This document shows positions 24,270 through 32,484 of a stretch of 38,766 nt of DNA, piece after piece. The notes beneath the pieces were generated by a model. The model saw only the letters and a program-made list of their open reading frames with translations, had not been told where the DNA came from and did not search any database. Positions within the stretch are counted from its first letter, which is position 1, and each line of letters begins with the position of its first letter. Made by a program: the position numbers and the translations under genes. The DNA comes from Candidatus Nitrosopumilus sp. Its GTDB lineage: Archaea > Thermoproteota > Nitrososphaeria > Nitrososphaerales > Nitrosopumilaceae. Location: assembly GCA_029864235.1 (NCBI GenBank), contig JAOTTW010000003.1, positions 35,554-74,319 of the forward strand. Reading direction: 5' to 3'.

Positions 24270-25313
24270 ATGGAAGAGCGGGAAGAAACAAGAAAAATTC
24301 AGTTTACTGGTAAATCATCATATATTGTTTCATTGCCAAAACAATGGATTGTAGATCTTGGATTAAAACAGGGTGATCAAATTAGAATGGCTAGAAAAGG
24401 TTCATCTACATTAGAGTTGTATCCACCTAAAATTGAAGCATTTATTCAGAAAAAAGAAGAGGCGACCATTGAGATAGATACTGAAGAAGTATCTTCAATT
24501 GTTAGAAAATTAATTTCTCTGTATTTTTTGGGATTTAAGACAATTAATGTAAAGCCTAAAACTGGGAGATTAAGTCCAAGTCAAAGAAACACTGTGAAAG
24601 AAGCTGTGAAAAGAATGTTAATGGGTTCTGAAATTATTTCAGATTCTAGTGTAGGAATTACAGTGCAAGTTTTAGTAAACTTATTAGAACTATCAGTTGA
24701 TGGAGCATTTAAGAGGATGATTCATCTTGCAAAATCAATGTTAAGTGATGCAATTCTAGCAGTAAAGGAAAACAATTTGGATCTCGCTCAAGAAGTAATT
24801 AATACGGATGACGAAGTAGATAGATTTGGTTTTTACATTATTCGTCAATTAAAGATTGCAATTCAAAATGAACATATGTTAAAAGAAATGGGATTAAGAA
24901 ATGCAAGAAATTGTTTAGGATATAGACTTGTTGTCAAAAATATAGAGAGGACTGGAGATCATGCAGCATTTGTTGCAAAAGATATTCTAGAATTTAAAAA
25001 GCCCATAAGAAAAGAAATTATAAATAAAATTCAAGAAATGAATGAATTCTCTCTTTCAGTACTAGATGATTCTTGTCTTGCATTATTTAAAGAAGATTAT
25101 ACTCAAGCAGAAAAAACCATTGAGAAAACTAGTCTAATTTCAAAATATGAGAAAAAGGTTAGAGATGCCTCAAAATCACTCAAAGACGATGAAGAGATTT
25201 ATAGGATTAGAAGAATTACTGAAAATATTAGAAGAATTGCAGAATATGCCAGTGACATTTCAGAAATTGTTCTAAACATGAACATTGAGAAGACGTTAAA
25301 GAAAATTGAATAA
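24270..25313 (+). CDS. PhoU-domain phosphate uptake regulator with AbrB-like N-terminus
   Basis: A 347-residue protein. Residues 1-50 form a SpoVT/AbrB-type DNA-binding swapped hairpin (RKIQFTGKSSYIVSLPKQWIVDLGLKQGDQI), followed by two PhoU three-helix bundles (about 120-230 and 235-340). Metal-binding acidic repeats of PhoU show in EVINTDDEVDRFGFYIIRQ and in IRRIAEYASDISEI. This fusion is common in archaea and links phosphate status to gene control. No pst transporter genes are next to it. Start supported by the TATA box 29 nt upstream. Confidence 0.93.
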   Translation: MEEREETRKIQFTGKSSYIVSLPKQWIVDLGLKQGDQIRMARKGSSTLELYPPKIEAFIQKKEEATIEIDTEEVSSIVRKLISLYFLGFKTINVKPKTGRLSPSQRNTVKEAVKRMLMGSEIISDSSVGITVQVLVNLLELSVDGAFKRMIHLAKSMLSDAILAVKENNLDLAQEVINTDDEVDRFGFYIIRQLKIAIQNEHMLKEMGLRNARNCLGYRLVVKNIERTGDHAAFVAKDILEFKKPIRKEIINKIQEMNEFSLSVLDDSCLALFKEDYTQAEKTIEKTSLISKYEKKVRDASKSLKDDEEIYRIRRITENIRRIAEYASDISEIVLNMNIEKTLKKIE

Positions 25314-25319
25314 TTTTTT
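25314..25319 (+). terminator. poly-T after the PhoU-type gene
   Basis: Six T residues follow the stop codon at once. A plausible archaeal T-run terminator before hflX. Confidence 0.35.
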
Positions 25320-25379
25320 CCATAAAAGGACATACAAGTTTAAACTCTAGCGATATTTCGATGGATAATTGAAAGTAAA

Positions 25380-26453
25380 ATGAAATCTGCAATTTTGATA
25401 ACATACGATAAGGAAGATATGATTACTGAAGCAATTGGGCTATGTGATGCAGCAGGGTACGAAATCGTTCACACGGTTAAACAAAATTTTCTCAAAAAAC
25501 CAAAGTACGGAATTAGTGGAGGGGTTTTAGAAAAATTAGAAGGTATTACAGAGAGATTAAGGCCAGATGTCATAGTTTTTGATGAGATCTTAAAACCAAG
25601 TCAAAATTATAATTTGGCTTCAGTTCTCCATAGAGAAGTTTTAGATAGAGAAGCACTAATTCTTGAAATCTTTGAAAGTAGAGCATCAAGTGCAGAATCA
25701 AAGCTCCAAGTAAAATTAGCTCAATTAAGATATGAGATGGCAAGAGCAAAAGAAAAAGTTCGTCTTTCAAGTATGGGAGAACAGCCAGGATTTATGGGTA
25801 TTGGAAAATTTGAGGTGGATGTATACTATAATGATATTAAGCATAGAATGCAAACTATAAAGATCAAGCTGGAAAAAGCTGGAAAACAGAGGGAGCTTCA
25901 TCGTCAGGGAAGAAAAAGAATTGGATTTAAAACAATTTCACTTGCAGGATATACATCTGCAGGAAAGACTACATTATTTAATAAAATGACTGGAGAAACT
26001 CGTGAACAAAGTCATGAATTATTCACTACTCTTTCAACCACTACTAGAAGAATAACTATAAATCGTGAACCATTTTTAATTGCAGATACAGTAGGCTTTA
26101 TCAGTAAACTTCCGGCATATATGATTGATGCATTCAAATCAACATTAGAGGAGCTACTTTATACAGATATACTCATTCTAGTAATTGACATAAGTGATTC
26201 TATTTTTGATTTGAAAAAGAAATTTACAAGTTGTATGCGAACATTAAGTGATCTGGGAGTTGAAAGAGATAAAATAATTTTTACTTTGAACAAGTCAGAT
26301 TTATTATTAAAAGAACAAATTGAAGAAAAAATTGAGATACTTAATCTAAATGATAATAAAAAAAGAATTGCCATTTCTTCAAAAACAGGCCAAAATCTAA
26401 ATGAATTAAAGAAACTTGTCAAAGAAATTATGGACAAACAAAGATTACCTTAA
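25380..26453 (+). CDS. hflX: GTPase HflX
   Basis: A 357-residue ribosome-associated GTPase that splits or rescues stalled ribosomes. The N-terminal HflX domain (1-180) contains the usual [13 protein letters not shown] and [15 protein letters not shown], with a coiled segment ([21 protein letters not shown]). The G domain follows: G1 GYTSAGKTT (190-198), G2 Thr in [10 protein letters not shown]3 DTVGF (236-240), G4 NKSD, G5 SSKTG. Length is normal for archaeal HflX. It heads a run with aTrm56 and TFE. Confidence 0.96.
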   Translation: MKSAILITYDKEDMITEAIGLCDAAGYEIVHTVKQNFLKKPKYGISGGVLEKLEGITERLRPDVIVFDEILKPSQNYNLASVLHREVLDREALILEIFESRASSAESKLQVKLAQLRYEMARAKEKVRLSSMGEQPGFMGIGKFEVDVYYNDIKHRMQTIKIKLEKAGKQRELHRQGRKRIGFKTISLAGYTSAGKTTLFNKMTGETREQSHELFTTLSTTTRRITINREPFLIADTVGFISKLPAYMIDAFKSTLEELLYTDILILVIDISDSIFDLKKKFTSCMRTLSDLGVERDKIIFTLNKSDLLLKEQIEEKIEILNLNDNKKRIAISSKTGQNLNELKKLVKEIMDKQRLP

Positions 26454-26476
26454 ATGAAAAAAATTGAATGTAAACT

Positions 26477-27010
26477 ATGATGATTGAAGTTTTAAGAATT
26501 GGCCAAAGAATAATTAGAGATGATAGAGTAACAACGCATGTTGCTCTTGTAGCACGTGCTTTTGGGGCTTCAAAAATATTCATGACAGAGGTTAATCCAG
26601 AAATTAAAGAAACTATAAAAAAGATTAACAAAACATGGGGTGGAAATTTTGTTGTAGAGTTTATTGATAGCTGGAGAACCATTGCTAAAAAGAAAAGAAA
26701 AGAGAATTTCAAAATTGTACACCTTACAATGTATGGAGAGAGTATCAACGATACACAAAAGGAACTTTCAAAAGAAGAAAATCTGCTTGTGGTAGTAGGT
26801 GCTGAAAAAGTGCCAAGAGAAATCTATGAATTTGCTCATTATAATGTCAGTATTGGTAACCAGCCACACTCAGAAATCAGTGCTTTAGCCATACTTTTAG
26901 ATAGAATCCAGAAAGGAGAGCAATTTAAGAAAGATTTTTCTAGAGGTAGAAGAAAAATAATACCCACAAAAAAAGGGAAAAAGGTTCTAGTAAAAGAAAC
27001 AAGGGATTAA
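26477..27010 (+). CDS. tRNA (cytidine(56)-2'-O)-methyltransferase (aTrm56)
   Basis: A 177-residue SPOUT methyltransferase that 2'-O-methylates C56 in the T-loop of archaeal tRNA. Family features: VLRIGQRIIRDDRVTTHVALVARAFGA at the N-terminus (catalytic Arg in the RDDR motif), VHLTMYGE, and the knot region VVVGAEKVPREIYEFAHYNVSIGNQPHSEISALAILLDR. Two ATGs in tandem open the gene; either could be used. It lies 23 nt after hflX. Confidence 0.96.
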   Translation: MMIEVLRIGQRIIRDDRVTTHVALVARAFGASKIFMTEVNPEIKETIKKINKTWGGNFVVEFIDSWRTIAKKKRKENFKIVHLTMYGESINDTQKELSKEENLLVVVGAEKVPREIYEFAHYNVSIGNQPHSEISALAILLDRIQKGEQFKKDFSRGRRKIIPTKKGKKVLVKETRD

Positions 27011-27036
27011 TAATAGAAAATTTGAAATTAATATAG

Positions 27037-27552
27037 TTGGTAGACAAATACGAAGATCCTTTTGTTCGAATAGCATCTATGATTGGGGGAGATGAATACC
27101 TCAAGGTCGCAAGATCACTTTTGAAGGCCGAAGATGCTACTGATGAAGAAATTGCCAGTTCTACGGGATTGAGAATCAATATGGTAAGAAAAGTACTCTA
27201 TGATCTATTTGGAAAATCACTCATTACAGGAATTAGAGTCAAAGATGAACGAAAGGGATGGTTTGTGTATAGATGGAGAACAAGAAGAGAAGAAGTTGAA
27301 AACTTTATTGAAAATCAAAAAAAGAAGATCACTGAAAGACTTCAGCAGAGACTTGATTATGAAAATGCTTCAGATTTTTATCATTGTAGCAATGAAGATT
27401 GTCCGAGAGTAACATTTGAGGATGCATTAGAAGGAATGTTCAAGTGTTCATCATGTGGTAATGTTTTGAATTTGAAAAAGAATGACAAATCAAAAAAAGC
27501 ATATTCAAACAAAATTGATGATATCAAAAAAGACATGCAACAAACATTCTAG
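27037..27552 (+). CDS. tfe: transcription factor E (TFE alpha)
   Basis: A 171-residue general transcription factor that helps archaeal RNA polymerase open promoters. The N-terminal winged helix (about 1-80: FVRIASMIGGDEYLKVARSLLKAEDATDEEIA, NMVRKVLYDLF, WRTRREEV) is followed by a linker helix and a zinc ribbon with two Cys pairs (C-x4-C in CSNEDC and C-x2-C in CSSC), then a lysine-rich tail. The start codon is TTG at 27037. It follows aTrm56 by 26 nt. Confidence 0.96.
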   Translation: MVDKYEDPFVRIASMIGGDEYLKVARSLLKAEDATDEEIASSTGLRINMVRKVLYDLFGKSLITGIRVKDERKGWFVYRWRTRREEVENFIENQKKKITERLQQRLDYENASDFYHCSNEDCPRVTFEDALEGMFKCSSCGNVLNLKKNDKSKKAYSNKIDDIKKDMQQTF

Positions 27553-27578
27553 AATTAATGTTTTAAGGATGATGATAC

Positions 27579-28067
27579 GTGATCAGAAAAAAACAAGCAA
27601 GCAAAAGAATTCCTAGAAAATTAATTAAGAAAATTCTTGTACCAATTGATGGTTCAAGTAATTCCTTTCGTGCATTAAAAGAAGCAATTAACTTGGCAAA
27701 ATTTACAAATTCACAAATCATTGGGATTTATGTTATTCCAAAAGACATATCAGCGCTCCCTCTAATTGATCTGTTACAACCGCTCTCTACGCTTCGTCCA
27801 ATTGGGTTTCAAAAGAAAATTCTCAAGCATGGGACAAAAATTATTATTTACGCAAAAGAAATTTGTGAAAAGAATAAAACCAAGTTTTCAGGTCAGATTA
27901 TTAAAGGAAACCCAGGTTATGATATTGTAAAATTTTCAAACAAAAATAAAGTTGATTTTATCATTATTGGTTCAAGAGGTAAGGGACCCACCACAGAGAT
28001 CTTTCTAGGAAGTGTTTCAAACTATGTAATTCACAAGGCTAGATGTCCAGTTATTATAGTCAAATAA
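27579..28067 (+). CDS. universal stress protein (UspA family)
   Basis: A 162-residue single USP domain. After a basic N-terminal 18 residues it reads KILVPIDGSSNSFRALKEAI, the first strand with the nucleotide-contact Asp, and ends with the ATP-binding pattern G-S-R-G-x9-G-S: IIGSRGKGPTTEIFLGSVSNYVIHKARCPVIIV. It probably binds ATP or AMP. Start is GTG, preceded by AAGGAT 8 nt upstream. Confidence 0.93.
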   Translation: MIRKKQASKRIPRKLIKKILVPIDGSSNSFRALKEAINLAKFTNSQIIGIYVIPKDISALPLIDLLQPLSTLRPIGFQKKILKHGTKIIIYAKEICEKNKTKFSGQIIKGNPGYDIVKFSNKNKVDFIIIGSRGKGPTTEIFLGSVSNYVIHKARCPVIIVK

Positions 28068-28115
28068 GTTCTGAAAATTCTAAAAAAGGTTGAGAAATAG
28101 GTTACTAAATTAAAT

Positions 28116-29531
28116 ATGGAGAAATTGGAGATTAGATCCTTGAATCAATTAGTAACAGTAAATCCAGCAACAGGTGAGGAAATTGCAAAATATGATGCGA
28201 TGGGTAGAGAACAAATCTTTCAGATGGTCAGTAAGGCAAAGAGAGCATTTCCTGAATGGAAAAAAGACTATGAGAAAAGAAGAAGCTATATTTACAATTT
28301 AGTAGAATATCTAAAAAAGAACAAAATAGAACTAGCAAAAATAGCAACAACCGAAATGGGTAAAGCACTAAAAGAGTCGATTGGAGAAGTTGAAAAATGT
28401 GCATGGGCTTTAGAATTCTATGCTGATCATGGAGATAGTTTTATTTCAGATGAAGTTCTCAATACCGACGCAAGAAAAAGTTTCCTGACTTTTGAGCCAC
28501 TAGGAATTATTGGTTCGATAATGCCTTGGAATTTTCCATATTGGCAAGCTTTACGATTTGCTGCACCATGTTTAATGGCAGGAAATGTAATTGTAATGAA
28601 ACCATCGAGGGTTACTTTACAATCAGGCATAGAAATTGAAAAGGCCTTTGCTGAAGCAGGAATTCCAGACGGAATATTTCAGACAGTTGTAGGCAGTGTA
28701 GATTCTGCAAATCATCTGATTGATTCAGATGTTAATGCTGTGACTTTTACTGGGAGTACAAATGCCGGTGCTAAAGTAGGTGAAAGGGCTGCCATAAATT
28801 TAAAAAAATGTGTTTTAGAGTTAGGAGGAAGTGATCCCTTCATAGTTCTTGATGATGCAATTATTGAAAAAGCAGCTCAAGGAGCAGTTAAGGGGAGGTT
28901 CATCAATTGTGGTCAAAGTTGTGTTGCATCAAAAAGATTCTTTGTTGGAAAAAATATTGCAAAAGACTTTATTGAATTATTTATTAAAAAAACATCTCAA
29001 TTAAAGGTAGGAAATCCTAGCTTGATGGAAACTGATGTAGGTCCATTATCTAGCAAAGATAGTTTAGAGACTATTTCTGGAATTGTAGAAGATGCAAAAG
29101 AAAAAGGAGCTGAAATTCTTTTAGGAGGATCCGAAATTGATGGAAAGGGATACTTTTACAAACCAACCATCCTTACAAACATTAAACCAAACATGAGAAT
29201 TGCAAAAGAAGAGACATTTGGACCAGTTGCTCCAATCACCATAGTTGAAAATGAAAGTGAGGCAATAAAACTTGCAAATGACATTGAATTTGGATTAGGT
29301 GCAAGTATTTGGACAAAAGATCTTCAAAAAGCAGAAAAAATTTCAAGGCGTATTGAATCAGGAATTGTTAGTGTGAATAATGTGGTTATTTCAGATCCAA
29401 GAATTCCATTTGGTGGTATCAAGCATAGTGGATTTGGAAGAGAGCTTTCAAGATATGGAATGCTTGAGTTTGTCAACATTAAATCAGTTAGGTTTTATGA
29501 TAATCTTACACATCATCATTACGTAGAATAG
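28116..29531 (+). CDS. aldehyde dehydrogenase, succinate-semialdehyde type
   Basis: A 471-residue NAD(P)-dependent aldehyde dehydrogenase. Visible: the Rossmann and substrate blocks PWNFPYWQ (137-144) and FTGSTNAG (211-218), the general base Glu235 in LELGG, the catalytic Cys269 in NCGQSC, and the C-terminal PFGGIKHSGFGRE. The overall sequence, with NPATGE at the start and RYGMLEFVNIKSV at the end, is closest to the succinate-semialdehyde dehydrogenase (YneI/Sad) branch. In this lineage, which fixes carbon through 4-hydroxybutyrate, such an enzyme could feed semialdehyde to succinate; direction and partner are unknown. Confidence 0.9.
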   Translation: MEKLEIRSLNQLVTVNPATGEEIAKYDAMGREQIFQMVSKAKRAFPEWKKDYEKRRSYIYNLVEYLKKNKIELAKIATTEMGKALKESIGEVEKCAWALEFYADHGDSFISDEVLNTDARKSFLTFEPLGIIGSIMPWNFPYWQALRFAAPCLMAGNVIVMKPSRVTLQSGIEIEKAFAEAGIPDGIFQTVVGSVDSANHLIDSDVNAVTFTGSTNAGAKVGERAAINLKKCVLELGGSDPFIVLDDAIIEKAAQGAVKGRFINCGQSCVASKRFFVGKNIAKDFIELFIKKTSQLKVGNPSLMETDVGPLSSKDSLETISGIVEDAKEKGAEILLGGSEIDGKGYFYKPTILTNIKPNMRIAKEETFGPVAPITIVENESEAIKLANDIEFGLGASIWTKDLQKAEKISRRIESGIVSVNNVVISDPRIPFGGIKHSGFGRELSRYGMLEFVNIKSVRFYDNLTHHHYVE

Positions 29532-29541
29532 TTTTTTTCTT
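29532..29541 (+). terminator. poly-T after aldehyde dehydrogenase
   Basis: Seven T residues begin directly after the stop codon, with a further T-run after one C. Likely archaeal terminator. Confidence 0.45.
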
Positions 29542-29591
29542 TGCTACAAAATAATAATTTGATAGATTTCTAAATTTAGATTTCCAGATGA

Positions 29592-29866
29592 TTATTTCTG
29601 GTAAATTTCTTCATCATCATAATTACATTCTTCTAACTCAATATGAGTTGGATTTCCATTGTCTTCAAAATAAATTTTAACAAAGATATCAGATGCTAGA
29701 GTTGTTGCCAAAGTTTCTGCCAATTCCTTTGGAAAATTACCTAATCTTTAAGGATATGATGAATAACGATATTCACTAAGCTCATCTTCATGATAGAAAT
29801 CAATCTCAATATCCCCATTTGTGTATTTCTTACGCCTACAACTTCACCAAAAATGTTATAAGACAA
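29592..29866 (-). pseudogene. degraded small gene downstream of the hemerythrin-like gene
   Basis: Reading the minus strand, a TTG at 29866 (1 nt after the hemerythrin-like stop) opens SYNIFGEVVGVR. A one-base shift near 29826-29831 moves the frame to KYTNGDIEIDFYHEDELSEYR. A TAA stop at 29748-29750 then interrupts, and the same frame resumes with RLGNFPKELAETLATTLASD to a final TAA at 29592. Joined, it is an acidic protein of about 90 residues with clear coding character. One missing A and one substitution would explain both lesions. Family unknown. Either a real pseudogene or sequence error. Confidence 0.6.
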
Positions 29867-29867
29867 A

Positions 29868-30425
29868 TTAGTTTCCTTGTTTAGATATATTTCTTGATAA
29901 ATCTTCAGCTAATTTTTCAAAATGCTCTCGAGTTTTTCCAGTTTCCTTAAGCTTATCTTGTTCAATCTCATTAAGTTCTTTATCAACTTTTTCAGAAACA
30001 TATTGTAATCGAGCTTCTGCCATCATAAACAGCCTATTATTTTCTTTCCACAAATGTTCAGTAATGTGTTCAACATATTGCTTCATATCATTGATAAGAC
30101 GTTGAGAATTTCCTGAAGAAAGATATTCTTTTGCTGATTCTTCCATATGTTTTCCAATTTCTCTTGAACGCTCATGATCCATCAGCATCATAGCAATGGG
30201 TCCCATGTTTCGTGGCATTCCTGCTTGTTCAAGAGCAGGAAACAAAGAATTCTCTTCTTTACTATGATGGCAAACATCGGTAAAATTTTTTGAAAAATCA
30301 ATCACAGGCAATAAAATGGATTCAGGGATTTGTTTATTATCAATAAGTAATTGTATTGCAGACTCCATTGCTTTTATGACTTTTTCGATAAGATCATGAT
30401 CTTTTCGTAATGATGCGGTTGACAT
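29868..30425 (-). CDS. hemerythrin HHE-domain protein
   Basis: A 185-residue four-helix protein with a non-heme diiron hemerythrin-like fold. Candidate iron ligands: His in RKDHDLIE (helix 1), HHSKEEN (helix 2), MDHERSRE (helix 3) and YVEHITEHLWKENN (helix 4). The C-terminal 45 residues are an extra charged coiled coil. I use the ATG at 30425 (MSTASL); an in-frame ATG three codons earlier is possible. Members bind O2, NO or iron, or act as redox sensors. An unusual repeat cluster lies in its promoter. Confidence 0.9.
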   Translation of the reverse strand: MSTASLRKDHDLIEKVIKAMESAIQLLIDNKQIPESILLPVIDFSKNFTDVCHHSKEENSLFPALEQAGMPRNMGPIAMMLMDHERSREIGKHMEESAKEYLSSGNSQRLINDMKQYVEHITEHLWKENNRLFMMAEARLQYVSEKVDKELNEIEQDKLKETGKTREHFEKLAEDLSRNISKQGN

Positions 30426-30467
30426 ATTATGCATATCAAAAGTGAAGTATCTATATCTTTTTTTAAT

Positions 30468-30519
30468 TTAGTTAAATAACTAAAAGATATAAAATTAGTT
30501 AACGAGTTAATGTTAACTA
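30468..30519 (-). promoter_or_regulatory. cluster of AGTTAA sites and an inverted repeat
   Basis: Within 52 bp AGTTAA occurs at 30470, 30497 and 30505 and its complement TTAACT at 30513. The outer pair forms an exact inverted repeat, TAGTTAAC (30496-30503) and GTTAACTA (30512-30519). The inverted repeat sits just upstream of the TATA box of the hemerythrin-like gene and 6 nt beyond the end of the gene at 30526, so it may be an operator. Confidence 0.45.
30482..30494 (-). promoter_or_regulatory. TATA box of the hemerythrin-like gene
   Basis: On the minus strand TTTTATATCTTTT lies about 60 nt before the start codon, which would give a leader of roughly 30 nt. Confidence 0.45.
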
Positions 30520-30525
30520 TTTGTT

Positions 30526-30795
30526 TTAACGATTTGCAAGACTTTTTGCTTTAACAAATGCCCAAATCTTTTTTGTCATTTCACTTGGTGCTATAGGTTT
30601 CTTACCAAAAACATCTTCTACAGTTTCTTTACGTCCTGTAAAATTAATTGCATAACCACCAAATGCCTTTTTGCTAGATTTTGATGATTTGTTAGAACTC
30701 TTTGTTGTAGATTTACTTTTTGGTGCAACTTTTTTTGTTACAATTTTTCTTTTTGCTGGAATTTTTTTCTTTGTAGATTTCTTTTTTATTGCCAA
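30526..30795 (-). CDS. lysine-rich H1-like protein with SWIB-like C-terminus
   Basis: An 89-residue protein. Residues 1-43 are a Lys/Ser/Thr/Ala-rich tail like that of histone H1 or bacterial Hc1. Residues 65-89 (GKKPIAPSEMTKKIWAFVKAKSLANR) resemble part of the SWIB helix (tkkIW-x-Y/F-I/V-K-x-x-x-L). A full SWIB domain is about 75 residues, so only part is present. DNA binding is likely; a chromatin role is inference. Confidence 0.72.
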   Translation of the reverse strand: MAIKKKSTKKKIPAKRKIVTKKVAPKSKSTTKSSNKSSKSSKKAFGGYAINFTGRKETVEDVFGKKPIAPSEMTKKIWAFVKAKSLANR

Positions 30796-31246
30796 TTTCT
30801 TAAAATTTTACTCTAAATTAAGTATAATAACCTACACATTTAGGATCAAAATTGTTTTATAGGATTTGTTTTTAGGCATAACTAAGTGTTTTTTTGGGAT
30901 AGATAAAATTAAGAGGCATTAAAAATTAATTTACTTAAAATAATTAAAGAGATAGTTCAATCTTGGGAAATAATATTTTGTTAAAAAGTTAAAATTTGAA
31001 TTACTAATACTAAGGTAAACAAAAAACTACAAATTTTGTTTAACATTTTTATGCATAGATGTTTCAATGAGTGAAATATTAAATTTTTAAAATTATGAGA
31101 CTGTGGAATTATTAAAATATTAATATTTTTAGTTTAAGGATCTAGTATAATTTCTTGTTTAAGAAGAGAAATTAAAATGATATTATTTTCTAATTTTATA
31201 AAATAAGAGAAAAAATTAATGTATAATTAAAAAAATAATTAATTGT
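30796..31246. other. 451-bp gap without a gene
   Basis: No frame of protein character on either strand and no RNA gene seen. The stretch is very AT-rich and includes a 16-nt palindrome (31114-31129) that may be chance. The first 40-60 bases should hold the promoter of the H1-like gene at 30795. Confidence 0.6.
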
Positions 31247-31669
31247 CTAATTTTGTGTCTTTTGTTTTATAGCAGATAACATCAATTCTATCATATTTTT
31301 ATTCAATGAAGCAAGTGTCTTAGTATTTTCATTAAATGCATCAAATATTTTTTTTGAAGTTTCTGCAGAATCTATAGTAAATTTGTTTTGATTTTTGTAT
31401 GCTGTTATTGCTTGATCAGTAATGTTTTGAATTGCTTTCATAGTTTCTTCATTCATATTTACATTCAAACCAGATTTGGAAGCAAATTCTTGTTGTAAAG
31501 CAATAGATGAATTAATTACATTCTTCCATGCTTCCATAAAGCTTTGTTGAATATTTGTTGCTGTTTGATGGTATATCGGTGTTGACTTATCAACTTCATT
31601 AAAAAATTTTTCAGCATTTTTTTTGCATTCAGTAAAGATATCTTTTGATTCGTCTGTGGATTTACTCAT
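31247..31669 (-). CDS. phasin-like helical protein
   Basis: A 140-residue, fully helical, Asn/Lys/Glu-rich protein with no signal peptide. The middle segment QQSFMEAWKNVINSSIALQQEFASKSG is the pattern of phasins, the amphipathic proteins that coat polyhydroxyalkanoate granules; its length also fits. It has only one Trp and does not carry the 19-residue repeats of the two Trp-rich proteins. PHA genes are known in several thaumarchaea, but none are in this window. Confidence 0.68.
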   Translation of the reverse strand: MSKSTDESKDIFTECKKNAEKFFNEVDKSTPIYHQTATNIQQSFMEAWKNVINSSIALQQEFASKSGLNVNMNEETMKAIQNITDQAITAYKNQNKFTIDSAETSKKIFDAFNENTKTLASLNKNMIELMLSAIKQKTQN

Positions 31670-31827
31670 GAAATAAAATGGAATTTGTTGTAAATAAGTT
31701 TAATCTATAGATTTAATAACAAATTTTCAGATTTACCTGAGAATCGAGGCATTAGATTTTTTTTGGCTTTATGTATTATATACAATGTTCATACAAATAA
31801 ACCAATTTTAGACTATTTTTTATATAA

Positions 31828-32484
31828 TTATGTTTTGATATAATGTAGAAAAAGATGGTTTTCAAGCCTCTTAAATGACTTTAATTTGAGTTTAGGTGAT
31901 TGATTGATTTTTTCAAATCCTTTTCCTTGAACAAATGTGATTGCCTCAGTACCTCCAATTATAAACGGAGAAATTGTTATCAATATTTCATCAAAAAGAC
32001 AATTTTTAATGAATTGCCAATTAATTGTTCCACCTCCCTCTACAAGGATTGTTTTTATTCCTTTTTTCTGAAGTTTGCTCATTAAGGCTTTTATGCTAAC
32101 AGAGGTTTTTCCAGTAATAATTATTTCGACAGGGAATTTTTTTAGATTTTTTAGATTTTGTTGGCTAATGTTTCTTGAAACAGCGATAATAGTAGGTACA
32201 TTGTCAGATGTTTGAAGAATTTTGGATGTTTTAGATATTGTTCCTTGAGAATCAAGAATCACACGAATAGGATTTTTTCCTTTTGAGAACCTTACAGTAA
32301 GTAGGGGGTTATCATGTACAATAGTGTTTTTTCCAACAAGAATTGCATCTACTTTAGAGCGCAGTTTGTGTAATCTGATAACATCTTGTTTTGAGGATAG
32401 TTTTGAATCACCAGTGTGGGTTGCTATTTTTCCATCTATAGAAATAGCTGCGCTAAGAATAATATGCAATTTAGATTTTTCCAT
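31828..32484 (-). CDS. 2,5-diamino-6-(ribosylamino)pyrimidinone 5'-phosphate reductase
   Basis: A 218-residue NADPH-dependent reductase of the RibD C-terminal/DHFR-like family, the third step of archaeal riboflavin synthesis. Signature: LSAAISIDGKIAT at the N-terminus, the LRSKVDAILVGKNTIVHDNPLLTVR block and ILVEGGGTINWQF near the C-terminus for NADPH. The ATG at 32484 lies inside the 3' end of the amidohydrolase gene (14-nt overlap), with a strong GGAGGTGA 8 nt before it. Last gene of the riboflavin operon. Confidence 0.93.
   Translation of the reverse strand: MEKSKLHIILSAAISIDGKIATHTGDSKLSSKQDVIRLHKLRSKVDAILVGKNTIVHDNPLLTVRFSKGKNPIRVILDSQGTISKTSKILQTSDNVPTIIAVSRNISQQNLKNLKKFPVEIIITGKTSVSIKALMSKLQKKGIKTILVEGGGTINWQFIKNCLFDEILITISPFIIGGTEAITFVQGKGFEKINQSPKLKLKSFKRLENHLFLHYIKT

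Noticed and set aside
27564-27600. possible C-box (ATGATGA) of a C/D guide RNA before the universal stress gene
   Set aside because: I found no convincing D box pair at suitable spacing, and the bases also serve as the ribosome-binding region.
31114-31129. 16-nt palindrome AAAATATTAATATTTT
   Set aside because: Only A and T; by a rough estimate a few palindromes of this length are expected by chance in this window, and no gene start is close.
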